Assembly (NCBI RefSeq): GCF_035222375.1
Contig: NC_085890.1
Coordinates: 2,914,001 to 2,978,000, forward strand
From: Podospora pseudocomata
Lineage: Eukaryota > Ascomycota > Sordariomycetes > Sordariales > Podosporaceae
Direction of reading: 5' to 3'
Length of the DNA: 64,000 nt
Shown: positions 1 to 9,609 of the stretch, piece by piece
Numbering within the stretch: position 1 is the stretch's first letter
How the letters are laid out: each line of letters begins with the position of its first letter
Position numbers and translations under genes: made by a program
The notes under the pieces: generated by a model
The model's input: the letters and a program-made list of their open reading frames with translations, nothing else
Database searches by the model: none
What the model was told of the DNA's origin: nothing

Positions 1-2099
1 CGGCTCAAGTGGTCGAGTACCTTCGAGCTACATTTATTGATGCGAAAACGGTCGAAGACATTGAATCGTACTTCCAAATGCATCAGCTAGTCCAGGGTCT
101 TGTACGAATCCCTGTTCAGCTGGATGCTCTCTGCTATACTTGGAATAGTTTCGAGGATAAAACTATTCCGGGGACTATGACCGCGATGTACAAAGCCATC
201 GAGGAAAATCTGTGGAAGAAGGATATTGTGAGACTGGAGAAGCGAACGCAGCGTCAAATACGCGTCGTTCGCCGGCCCGAGATCAGCAACTCTGCCGAAG
301 ATGAGGTTCAACTTCTTGAGATTCTCGCATTTACTGGCATGCATAGCGATGTTATCGACTTTGAGCCAAGACATCGCGACGCTATTTCCGAGCAGTATAA
401 TCCCACTGGGACGAACTTCTTCCTTGATGAGATGCTCGGACACCTTTCTTTTGTACGAACCTCAGACCCCTCATCAAAGGACCGCGATCGAAATTACCAC
501 TTCATACACCTCACCTTTCAAGAGTATTTTGCAGCACGGTATTTCATTCGACGGTGGAAAGCTAAACAACAACTCAATTGTCTGCAACTTAGCGGTGGGA
601 ATCGTAATTATATCGAACCTGCTACTTTCCTTCAGGAGCATAAATACGATCCTCGCTACGATATCTTCTGGCGCTTTGTCGCCGGCCTGCTTGATGCTGA
701 CGGAGAGGCACTTAGCTTCTTCCAGACGATTGAGAAGGAGCCACGCGACCTCCTGGGTCCTACGCATCAGCGCCTAGTCATGCACTGCCTAAGCGAAGTC
801 GAACGGAAGGAGTCGAATTTCACAGGACTTCGAGCGAGGCTAGAAAACCAACTAGAACAGTGGCTGCTGTTTGAATGCGACTTTATGGGGAGTTCCATCT
901 TAGCCCGCGAAATGGAGTGTCCAGAGCAGGTTCTGGTCAGTACATTAAAGCAAGCATCTGAAGGTGCAAGGTCGATTTTTCTGGACTCGCTATCCAGACG
1001 AACAGCAGTGCCATCCAGTATTATAAAGATTGCATCTTCCTGGCTGAACGACTGCGCTTCTAAACGCCTATGTATTGCTGTCTTGGGTCTCCTAAGACAT
1101 CAACGTCATGGCTTACCGCAGGAGATGCTGCAGGGCATCGCAGCAAGGCTCGAGGATCAGGACGCGGACGTGCGGCGAGCAGCAATCGAGGCGCTTCAAG
1201 GGCGAGTCGACCTTCCGGAGGAGAAACCACAGGGCATCGCAGCAATCGAGGCGCTTCACGGGCGAGCCGACTTTCCGGAGGAGATACTGCAGGGCGTCGC
1301 AGCAAGGCTCGAGGATCAGGACGCGTTTGTGCGGGGAGCAGCAATCAGGGCGCTTCAAGGGCGAGCCGACCTTCCAGAGGAGATGCTGCAGGGCATCGCA
1401 GCAAGGCTCGAGGATCAGTCCGCGTTTGTGCGGCCAGCAGCAATCAGGGCGCTTCAAGGGCGAGCCGACCTTCCGGAGGAGATGCTGCAGGGCATCGCAG
1501 CAAGGCTCGAGGATCAGGAGTTGGTCGTGCGGAGAGCAGCAATCGAGGCGCTTCAAGGGCGAGCCGACCTTCCGGAGGAGATGCTGCAGGGCTTCGCAGC
1601 AAGGCTCGGGGATCAGGACACGTACGTGCGGCGAGCAGCAATCAAGGCGCTTCAAGGGCGAGCCGACCTTCCGGAGGGGATGCTGCAGGGCATCGCAGCA
1701 AGGCTCGAGGATCAGGACGCGTACGTGCGGGGAGGAGCAATCGAGGCGCTTCAAGGGCGAGCCGACCTTCCGGAGGAGATGCTGCAGGGCATCGCAGCAA
1801 GGCTCGAGGATCAGCACGAGTACGTGTGGCTGAGAGCAATCGACGCGCTTCTAAATCAAGCAGAGTTATCGTTAAACGTCCTCAGCCCATATGTCAAATC
1901 CTTTTGCAAGGCTTTACTACGGAAGAGCTTTGAGAAGCATCTATACTGGCACGCTTCGGACCGTGGTTTTATAGGGGTTAATCTTACACATATACCTTTA
2001 AGTGGTAGTCAACATGAAGGGAAGGAAGCGGTGAAGCTACTGTTAAAGAATGGCGCCACTACCGTAGCGATGGAGACAGACAGCCGCTACTACACTTAG
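1..2099 (+). CDS. NLR-like protein, C-terminal part, with HEAT-type repeats (5' end outside window)
   Basis: The frame is already open at the left edge (codons for Ala-Gln precede the first GTG at position 9), so this is the C-terminal part of a longer protein. Residues 1-200 resemble the region after a STAND/NACHT ATPase core, with a typical 'YHFIHLTFQEYFAARYF' stretch near residue 165. About residues 370-615 form eight tandem HEAT/PBS-like units of 33 residues (99 bp) that are almost identical, one of them shortened. Fungal NLRs use such repeats as ligand sensors in nonself recognition. The last 30 residues look like the start of an ankyrin repeat (KEAVKLLLKNGA), but the frame stops there. 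In another frame the DNA continues with ankyrin-like residues (LLHLAAENWEEAMV), so the C terminus is probably frameshifted. The NLR assignment rests on architecture, since the ATPase motifs lie outside the window. Confidence 0.75.
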   Translation, partial: AQVVEYLRATFIDAKTVEDIESYFQMHQLVQGLVRIPVQLDALCYTWNSFEDKTIPGTMTAMYKAIEENLWKKDIVRLEKRTQRQIRVVRRPEISNSAEDEVQLLEILAFTGMHSDVIDFEPRHRDAISEQYNPTGTNFFLDEMLGHLSFVRTSDPSSKDRDRNYHFIHLTFQEYFAARYFIRRWKAKQQLNCLQLSGGNRNYIEPATFLQEHKYDPRYDIFWRFVAGLLDADGEALSFFQTIEKEPRDLLGPTHQRLVMHCLSEVERKESNFTGLRARLENQLEQWLLFECDFMGSSILAREMECPEQVLVSTLKQASEGARSIFLDSLSRRTAVPSSIIKIASSWLNDCASKRLCIAVLGLLRHQRHGLPQEMLQGIAARLEDQDADVRRAAIEALQGRVDLPEEKPQGIAAIEALHGRADFPEEILQGVAARLEDQDAFVRGAAIRALQGRADLPEEMLQGIAARLEDQSAFVRPAAIRALQGRADLPEEMLQGIAARLEDQELVVRRAAIEALQGRADLPEEMLQGFAARLGDQDTYVRRAAIKALQGRADLPEGMLQGIAARLEDQDAYVRGGAIEALQGRADLPEEMLQGIAARLEDQHEYVWLRAIDALLNQAELSLNVLSPYVKSFCKALLRKSFEKHLYWHASDRGFIGVNLTHIPLSGSQHEGKEAVKLLLKNGATTVAMETDSRYYT
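1119..1850 (+). repeat. Tandem 99-bp coding repeats (HEAT-type), 7 full and 1 short unit
   Basis: Units follow the pattern LPEEMLQGIAARLEDQ, a variable triplet, VR, a variable residue, then AIEALQGRAD. The second unit lacks about 39 bp. The length is a multiple of three and the copies are nearly identical, so five other frames stay open across the array; those are shadows. Differences between units concentrate at the residues just after LEDQ and just after VR. Confidence 0.9.
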
Positions 2100-2781
2100 C
2101 TGCTGAGAACTGGGAGGAAGCGATGGTGTAGCTATTACAGCTAAAGCCAAGAAACAGCACATTCGTTTCCCACGTCATATCTGCACTTTTCTCCTTTTCT
2201 CCTTACTGTTTCTCTCATATTTTTTTAATTATAGCATGCCACTAAAAGGGTCTGGGAGAAGGTGTAAATATATACTTATGTATGAATTCTAGCATCTTCT
2301 AGACATTCGCTCCTGATATAGTAATGACCTGCTGATCCCACTTTTATATTAAGCATGACGTGCAGTATTTCAACCTATGTAGTCATCTAAGTATCATCAT
2401 TAGAAAAGATATACTACGCTACTAGTTAGAATGGGTCAGCAGAGCGGTAGCGAGGGAAGGGAGCTGATTCGAGTGCGTTATTGTGAGGGGACGGGAGCAA
2501 ACGACTAGCCGCTTTGGCTGTGCGTGTGTTTGGTGCAATTTAACTCTGAGACGAAGGGGTTGAAAATAAAGGCCAATGGAAATGCTATTCCAAAGACCCG
2601 ACGACTAAAAGACAATTCAAGTAGAAATATAATATAACAGAGTCACTGACAAAAGTCGAGAAACAAAAGCAAAGGAAAAGAAAAAAGATGTTCAGACAGC
2701 CCTGCCCAAAGTGATGAGAAAGCTGAAAATGGAGGAAAGACATAACCGATCCCCGAACGTCAGACCCCTCGCAGTGTGCAT
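2100..2781. other. Intergenic, no gene seen
   Basis: The first 40 bp hold ankyrin-like codons out of frame with the preceding gene, then an in-frame stop. The rest is AT-richer sequence with no convincing coding frame. Confidence 0.5.
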
Positions 2782-2913
2782 TTGCAGATACTGCAAGGCC
2801 ATTCGCGCTCGGTCCTCGCCGTCGCCTTCTCGCCGGATAGCCGGCTAATCGTGTCGGGCTCTCACAACGACACGGTCCGCCTTTGAGACGCAGCAACGGG
2901 GGCCGAGCGGCTC
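2782..2913 (+). pseudogene. Orphan WD40 repeat fragment
   Basis: One frame encodes a single WD40 unit of the type found in fungal NLRs: LQILQGHSRSVLAVAFSPD, then RLIVSGSHNDTVRL, a stop at 2884 exactly where the conserved Trp of 'LWD' belongs, then DAATGAERL. No second WD40 unit is seen on either side. It is best read as a leftover of a WD40-bearing NLR gene next to the HEAT-bearing one. TGG to TGA is a one-base change. Confidence 0.75.
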
Positions 2914-3094
2914 CCCCCCCAATCGGGATAGAGGCGCTTCTCAGCCGTCCCTATTTCTTTTCCCGTCGTCATTGCAGCCATGCACGTGTTTTCTAAAGGT
3001 TTTCTTTAAAAACAGCGGCTTTACTATGCCCAGCCCAATCCAGGACAAATAAAGCGGCAAGAAGTCACGTGAGAATTGTGTCCAGATTCCGGTG

Positions 3095-3692
3095 TTACAA
3101 CAGAAAATGCAGTACATCCAGACTGTCATTTCCAGGGAAATTGGGTTCTGGTTTTGGAAGATATACTGCCAAAAACTGAGGAATATTTCTTTCCCTATCT
3201 TCTACATTCACTCCCCTCAGTCTTCCAATGAACATCAAGCATCCAAGCGCCGACAGAAAATAGAAATCGAAAATAAAACGGGCGGTAAGAATATAGGTAC
3301 TTTGGTACTTGGCGAAGTAGCTATATCGAACTCGTATTTCCAGGCTCTCAAGCGGAATAATCATGAAGCATAACTCTTTGCATGTCTGGGCATATTTACC
3401 ACTCCGGTCTTCGAAGCCGAAATCATGATTATATATACTATCGGGAGGAATGCGTTTTGCTGAGGGCTCCATCGAGTTCATCACCGCAGACGTGTACCCG
3501 TAGCGCATGTATGTCAGCAAGCCGGCTGGGGTTGTGCCCCAGGGGTCGGGGACTTGGGTGCCGTTTCGCCATCTGGATCGGCTATTATTGGACATGACGC
3601 TGGCTAGGTGGGGAGTTAATAGGGGCTTACTGCGTGTTGTTAAGGAGGGAGTACGTTCCCGCGAGGAATTTGATGATTTCCTGTGTTTTCAT
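3095..3692 (-). CDS. Lipocalin-like domain protein
   Basis: Proposed exons are 3692..3631 and 3581..3095, with a 49-bp GTAAGC..TAG intron that keeps the frame, giving about 182 residues. The N terminus (KFLAGTYSLLNN) and the stretch PWGTTPAGLLTYMRYGYTSA match the hallmark of the fungal/bacterial lipocalin-like family (Lipocalin_5 type: 'L.GTW.L', then 'P.G.L.Y...GY.SA'). Members are usually 145-180 residues, cytoplasmic, and often sit next to secondary-metabolism or redox genes; ligands are mostly unknown. The C-terminal half is poorly conserved and may hide another intron or decay. Confidence 0.55.
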
Positions 3693-4484
3693 CCTTGCGT
3701 CGGGTTCAAGAATGCGAAAGAAAAACCCAGGAAATGGAACTGGTAATATCCGTCTCGGGAAGAGAGCTACCGCTCGCCAGCCATCCAAATCCCATCGTGG
3801 CCATGTCCCTTTTTATTCTGTCTCGCTCTTCCTTTCTCCTCTCTTAGGTACCATCGGTAAGAGCGCGTGGCTGCGGCGAGGAGGGCAGAATAAGCTTACC
3901 GTACCAGACAAATCTTTGGTTTGGTGGACTCTCACAAGCCGATGTGGGCAGGGAGAAATTGCGAAAGCTTATATGTAAAGGAGAAAGACTTCCACCATTT
4001 TCAAGGATGTTTTAGTGTGCAACCTGAACTTGGAAGGGATTCTTGGAAGGACCTCCTGCGCCACGTTGTTGATTCCACAAACTGGCTGATGGACTTAACG
4101 CCACTCAGGGGCAGTAACGATTCAGCGAATCAGCTGTCACACATCAACCCCCACGGTTCCGAAGAGGTTGCACATCGGTTAAGAAAGTTGAAGGAGTGAG
4201 TCAGCACACTAGGTAGATCGCGGGATCCCAGCCCTATATCGCTCCAAACAACCAATGAAGGCATCCTCATGCCGACATAAGGCCGTTGGTTGGTGGCAGA
4301 GACATAAAGATATATTAAATGGGGTCTGGATTGCAGGTTTGCTCCATATGTAGATACCGGACGCTCAGGATATCCTACCTATTCAAATAGCCGTTACTCT
4401 CCTAGTCCCTTTTCTTCTTAGGAAGTACCAGCCTCCGCAATGTAAGATGCATATTTTATTACCATTCGAATAGTTCTGCACACC
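3693..4484. other. Intergenic between divergent genes
   Basis: This lies between the lipocalin-like gene (minus) and the membrane-protein gene (plus) and must hold both promoters. I see no convincing coding frame and no clear motif beyond pyrimidine tracts just upstream of the plus-strand ATG. Confidence 0.4.
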
Positions 4485-6509
4485 ATGTCTGGACAGGACG
4501 TGGAAACCCAGCATCATTATCACCCAGAGAAGATCAAGTGGACTCAGCTCGGGTTCTGGATCCTCGCGGGAATATGGTTCTTTGTGTTATTTACACTCGT
4601 CATCCTGTTGGGTGTATGGGGTGGATTACCAGCAACAGGAGCGGCATGCAAACCAGACGGGACATTCAGTCCCTTTTCTGATGATTATACCTGGTGGTCA
4701 CGAGCAAGTTTCTTTGAAGTTACGTTAAAAGCGAGGCCGATGTCCTTCGCGGAAGTGAAGGCCATAGATTTGGCTTGGGATCTTGTCAGTCTTCCTTTCA
4801 TTTCAACATATCGCGAGACTTGGCTGAAGGTGTTCTAGGTCATCGGGCGAGCTGGACAAGCCCTTCTCAGCTGGGTTTCATGGAAGGCGTTTGCCAATTA
4901 CATCGCGGTCGTGATTCAGAAGCGGCCGGTAACCATTTCGGCATACTACATGACGTTCGTAAAACAGGAGACCTCGTTGATCACCATTTATCATTTGATT
5001 CGCGAATTTAGCTCTCAGAACATTTTAGGAACCAAAGCAGTGATGGCATTCGTGGTCTTTACGCTCAACTTCATTCTGGTTTTCCCAACCATAGCAAGCG
5101 CCATGACAGGATACTCCGCTAGTACTGAAGCGTTCGTACAGAACTCAAATGGGGAAGATTACATCAAGTACTCAACCTTTTCCTTAGTCGAGTATGTGAT
5201 TCAAGATGGAGATAGGATCGGCTTGACCAAAGATTACATCATGTCATACCGGGCGCCGGAAACACTTGGTAAGCCTCACTTCATGTTAGTGCTGATAAAG
5301 ATTGATGGACTAACACACCGCGATTCACCAAAAGGAGGACCTCTCATAAGTCAATACGACCATATGCCATTTTGGGATCTTCACAACTTCCAAGGTGATA
5401 AGTTCCAGTTGCAGGTTGAAGTTTGGAAGTGTAAGTCTAGCCTCATTTTTTCTTCTGTGAACAGTGTGATGGCACGTACATTTGACACTCACTCGGGCGA
5501 GAATAGATGTACGCCAATACGGCTTTCTCAGTCGCTTCAACAGCAGCAGCAAATGGGGAGACTTTGATGAGCTACCTACACCAGCCCTCAACATCTCAGC
5601 CTTCTATCTTCCTCGCCTGACTGGCATCTCAGCTTTCTATGATCCAGATAAGCCCAGCATCTCGGCTTTCAATGATCCATATATGACTGGCATTGCTGTG
5701 GCCGAACCTGACAATGCTATGGATGGACCTGCCATAGCCGTGGCTTATGGCTATGACTGGCAAGATCCTTTGACAAAGGAATATCCGTTCCGCAACAAGT
5801 CAAAGACGACCTTTGCCTCTGGCAATAGAATCTTTACCCTGGACTACGTCTTGGAAAACGGCAGCTGCCAACCCATCTCCGATGTATGTGCAATATTCGT
5901 CTTTCTTCACGAGCAGTAACTAACGACACCCAGAAATACCAGTGGGGATTTTCTTACCTTCAGCTGTATATTGTCATCAATTCTCTGCTGCTTTGGTCAA
6001 CTGGAATCTACCTTCTCTGGCTCAAAGCACAATTCAACTTGCCGCTGGCACAATATGACCAGGTCCCACAGGAATGGGAGTGTGTATTGCACATGTCGCG
6101 CGAATTGCGAAAACAACTTAAAAAGTCAGGGGTAATATCCGTCAACCGGCTTACATATATACAGCTCAAAGACAACGTCACGGCTCATCTCCAGGGAGGA
6201 CAGATATCATTTGGTGCTGAGCTTGAAACCGATGTGATCATTACCCTGAGAATGGGGATCTGGAGATGGCTTCGAGTTAACAGGCTATGGGCTTGCACCT
6301 TTGTGCTTCAGGTTTCGAGTGTGGTTGCGAGCATTCTCATGCACCTGCTCTGGCGACATTCACCCTGTCTTCTCGCCCTGACTTGTGTATCCTGCTTTTT
6401 CGTGTATCTTGTTTTGTTGATTGGAAGATCTAAATTATTGATAGTTATTTTACCGCTAGCATGGCTGGGGATAGGGTTGGAGTTTTTGAGGCTTGTATCG
6501 CTGAGGTGA
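4485..6509 (+). CDS. Polytopic fungal membrane protein, function unknown
   Basis: Five exons: 4485..4784, 4839..5268, 5335..5430, 5507..5883 and 5934..6509, giving 592 residues. All introns are 50-76 bp with GT..AG ends and keep the frame; the 66-bp one at 5269..5334 is also open in frame, so it is the least certain. A transmembrane helix lies at about residues 24-46 (GFWILAGIWFFVLFTLVILL), another near 175-195 (MAFVVFTLNFILVFPTI), and three or four in the last 200 residues. A long extracellular-type loop lies between. The 'LAWDL..IGRAGQALLSWVSWKAFANY' region (split by intron 1) is typical of a large uncharacterised Pezizomycotina family that I recognise but cannot assign a function. No lesion is seen. 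Confidence 0.8.
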
Positions 6510-7002
6510 AACTTGGTAGAAATGGAATGACTTTAACTATTGTAACTTCCTGGATCTCCTGGCGACATAACACTAGAAATGAGCGGGTCTTGATTATTTT
6601 TCTATGCTAATCGCATTTGCGAACGTATGTCCGCAAGGTCCGCTTGCTAGTGTCAATCGCCACAAAGGTGGGTGTCTCTCTGTTCTACTACGCGGTAGAC
6701 GCTGGCCCGGGTCTAGTGCGTTTCCAGCTAGGTATTTAGCTTCTCAACGCAGAGCTTCAAATGTGTTGGGGCCGACTCGCCGCTTGAGCTTTTGCCAATG
6801 TGTGGCATGTCACACCCCATTCCTAGTAGGCAACCAAAGATAGATCTTCGTTGATCCAAGTCAATTACATTACCTGACTAAACTAAACTTGAAAAGCACT
6901 CATGCAAGCCACCTCCCTACAGGTACTGCTACCCCAACTGTTCTGCGGACAGATGGTCTGAATGGAGGGGTAGCAGCGGGGAGGATGGCCCACACGAGTA
7001 CC
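6510..7002. other. Intergenic, no gene seen
   Basis: Short open frames have no recognisable protein features. The sequence leads into the palindrome that starts near 7003. Confidence 0.4.
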
Positions 7003-7297
7003 CGCGTTCTCGACTATGGCTCCCTCCAGTCGAAACTGGCATTCGTCTGCGCGAATGTTCCGGCACTATGCTGACATCCTCCACTTCGGCATAGAGGGGC
7101 CACATGCCATGTTTCGATGCAATGGTGCTTCCCAGGACCACTCCACAACACGACGTCGAACATGAAATATGTGTCCCCCCAATGCCGAAATGTCAAGAAA
7201 TCCTAACCAAGGGGACAACCGCCGCCTGCAATGGTGCAGCCTGTGCCGGAACATTCGCGCTCGCTTATGCCTCCAGAGAGTCATAGTCGAGAACGCG
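7003..7297. repeat. Imperfect palindrome (inverted repeat, about 295 bp)
   Basis: Two arms of about 145 bp face each other around position 7150-7155. Perfect blocks include CGCGTTCTCGACTATG at 7003..7018 against its complement at 7282..7297, and GCGCGAATGTTCCGGCAC at 7049..7066 against 7243..7260. Looser matches (for example TTCGGCAT..GGGG..CACAT) continue toward the centre. It could be a hairpin MITE, a head-to-head copy of an older sequence, or a folded transcript. It overlaps no gene I can support. Confidence 0.8.
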
Positions 7298-7417
7298 TGG
7301 CTGTCCCCCTTCCCGCCGAGCACTTGCAGTGCCCAACGTAACCCATGTATGTCCAAATCCATTCCTTCACTTCTCAGTGCGGCGCCATTGGACCCCACCT
7401 CAGTGACCCCCTCTCCC

Positions 7418-8290
7418 TCAACCCCCTCCATGAGCCGTCCTCAGATGCCGTTGGTAGTTATACTTCCTCGTGAAGCCTTGGACGCACCACGTGCACCAAA
7501 TCGTCTTCTTGCCACCGTGCCTGATCGTCCCGAGATGCTTTTGAAGATCCGTTTTTAGCTTGAACCGCCGATGGCAGCCGTCAGTTCGGCATTTGAACGG
7601 CTTGCTGTCGGATCCCTTGTGTCGTTTGGCGGTGGATTTGCGCTTAGACGGTCCCGAGGCGTTGTCACCATATGAGTGTCCCTGAACAGTGTTCGGCAGA
7701 GTTATTGACCCAAAGCTTCCCGCATCTGAAAAACTCCCGGTTGACGGGGAGGCAGAGGCCGAGACACCAGCTGACGTTGTTATCGATTGGCTGTTGCTGG
7801 AGTCGGTCCCCTGGCCGAGCAAGAGAGCCAGCTCTGAGATCTCGGGAAAGGCGAGGGCGAGACTGTCATCACCCCGGATTGTCCAGTGAGGTGTCTGTAA
7901 CACCGCCGTGTCTGCTGGCCCGCCACCAAACGGTATCGGCTGTGGAGCAACTGTGTGCCAGGGCAGCAAAGGCTGGCATGGCAATACGTTGTCGTAGTTC
8001 CAGGATGTCATGCCCAATGACTGCGGCTCCAACGAGGGAAGAAAACTCGTCTCAACATCGAGAAGCCCTCCGCTTCCACCTACTCCCCATCCACTGCCCA
8101 CTACTCCCAATCCCAACCCAACACCACTACCATTCCACTCCGCCAAGCGACCTGGATGGGAGACATCTTCAGAGAGAGGAGGCAAGTCAGACGACGCATG
8201 GATATCCAAGGGTCCCGGAAACAAGAATAAGCCGGCATCGTCCCAACTGCGCTCCTCGCCTTGAGAGAACTCCGCAACTTGATCACTATA
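7418..8290 (-). CDS. C2H2 zinc-finger protein
   Basis: The frame is open from about 8350 down to the stop at 7418. The first in-frame ATG lies well inside it (Met of 'GMTSWNYDN', about 8010), so the true start is either that ATG or an upstream exon; the start is not settled. The last 70 residues hold two zinc fingers, CRTDGCHRRFKLKTDLQKH (C-x4-C..H-x5-H type) and CTWCVQGFTRKYNYQRH (C-x2-C..H-x4-H), followed by a short Gly tail. A basic patch (KRKSTAKRHK) before the fingers could be a nuclear localisation signal. The rest is Gly/Ser/Pro-rich low-complexity sequence. It is probably a nuclear DNA-binding regulator; targets cannot be told. Confidence 0.7.
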   Translation of the reverse strand, partial: YSDQVAEFSQGEERSWDDAGLFLFPGPLDIHASSDLPPLSEDVSHPGRLAEWNGSGVGLGLGVVGSGWGVGGSGGLLDVETSFLPSLEPQSLGMTSWNYDNVLPCQPLLPWHTVAPQPIPFGGGPADTAVLQTPHWTIRGDDSLALAFPEISELALLLGQGTDSSNSQSITTSAGVSASASPSTGSFSDAGSFGSITLPNTVQGHSYGDNASGPSKRKSTAKRHKGSDSKPFKCRTDGCHRRFKLKTDLQKHLGTIRHGGKKTIWCTWCVQGFTRKYNYQRHLRTAHGGG

Positions 8291-8349
8291 CCATTGCTGC
8301 GAGATTTGTTGAACGCGGGGACTCGGCGCATCCCCGCCGGCGCGGGATT

Positions 8350-9194
8350 AATTTTGTTGACAGTAACCTGTACACCATCAGTTATTGCCATGCAGCAGAC
8401 ACATGGCTATGGAAACATACCGTAGCAAAGCCGAGCAGGCCAGACCTCCTAGACCCCAAGGGGCTGAAGATGTGTTGACCTCGAGCTGTGTTGTCTGCTA
8501 GGTAAGTTGGGAGTTTGGTCGGACAAAGAACGGACTTAAGTAGGTAGACAACCCCTCTTCATTCAAAAGCGGGACGGGTTTCGTTGGGAGTTGGGTGGGT
8601 GTCGACCCCTCTTGGAGGCATACCTGGTATGCATAGATGCCTCTTTTCCTGCAGCTTCTCATTGGCTTCCACCACACATGATGCTTCTCCCGGTGCCAGG
8701 TTTCTCCAATCAGATCCGCCTTTTAAACCGCCTGCCTCATGGGGCGGCAACATCGATGCATGACTGGCGAGCACGCACGGGATGCAAATATGCCTCTGAT
8801 ATGCGGACAAGAGGCAACAGGAGGCATCAGCTCGAACACATCTCTTCTTCTCATTCGTGTCTAATGTAAGATAATGGAAATGGCAGTTAATGATACCTCG
8901 TTTCATTCAATTGGTCAAGACCAAAACAAAATACCTGGTGGACAACACAGAGTGATGACGTCATACTTCCTCTCCATCATCGATCTGCTCCGGAGGGAAG
9001 GGAAAATAGTGGACTGCTCTCTTTAGCATGGCACCTGCTTTCATCATCGTTTCCATTGGCGCGTCATTCATTGTGTTTTAAACGGTTGTCGAGTTGAGCC
9101 AATCTTTTGCCTTCACTTCCTCAACAAAACATCACCACAACAAAACAAAACATCACACATAACCACAAACACAGTCACATCAGCAGCCATCACA
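8350..9194. other. Intergenic, no gene seen
   Basis: A possible intron lies on the minus strand near 8360-8420 (GTATGT..TACAG, read on minus) that could belong to the 5' UTR of the zinc-finger gene. The rest has no supported gene. A CA/AC-rich stretch at 9115-9190 fits the 5' leader of the next gene. Confidence 0.4.
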
Positions 9195-9510
9195 ATGTCA
9201 CCAGCCAGATCCCTCACCACCCTCTCCCGAGCCGTCACATACCGCCTTCCCCAGAGAGCCATCCTCCCCGCCTGCTGCCAATAAGTCCGCTATGTCAATA
9301 CCGAGGGCGAAGAGCTCGGCGGCGTACAAGGGTCGGAGCCCCCGAGCCCAAAAAAGAACCCAGTCAACTGGTACGCCATCCCATCTCCGTATTTCTAGCC
9401 ATCATCAGTATTTAACATGAAACAGGAGAGCCGGAACCATTACCGGTGTCGGAGTAGGAATTGCCTGCGGGTGGATGCTCTGGTCCAAGAAGAAGGACGG
9501 CAAGATCTAA
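9195..9510 (+). pseudogene. Small mitochondrial-type membrane protein gene with one in-frame stop
   Basis: Two exons, 9195..9370 and 9426..9510, with a 55-bp GTACGC..CAG intron, give 86 codons including one TAA. The first 29 residues are rich in Arg, Ser and Thr with no acidic residues (MSPARSLTTLSRAVTYRLPQ), like a mitochondrial presequence. After the stop at 9282..9284 the same frame runs on through RYVNTEGEELGGVQG and ends in a glycine-rich membrane helix, AGTITGVGVGIACGWMLW, with a basic tail SKKKDGKI. The intron, frame and sequence character persist past the stop, so the lesion looks recent, or is a sequencing error. CAA to TAA would explain it. Confidence 0.6.
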
Positions 9511-9609
9511 ATCATCACTTGAAAGCCCCGAGTAGCGTGTATTCGACCCTCTCATTCTTGTTATCCCGAGGTAAGAGGCTCAAATCGCCTGTGTATTCCA
9601 GCTGTATTT

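Noticed and set aside
1119-1850. Regular array that could be taken for a CRISPR-like or satellite repeat
   Set aside because: Units are contiguous coding repeats without spacers, inside a protein gene of a eukaryote.
1060-1933. Long open frames on both strands over the 99-bp repeats
   Set aside because: They arise because a near-identical repeat of a length divisible by three keeps other frames open; only the plus frame that continues from the NLR region has sensible protein motifs.
5269-5334. Reading the membrane-protein gene straight through this 66-bp segment
   Set aside because: It is open in frame, but it has a GTAAGC donor, a CTAAC branch site and an AAAG acceptor, so I treat it as an intron; retained-intron forms remain possible.
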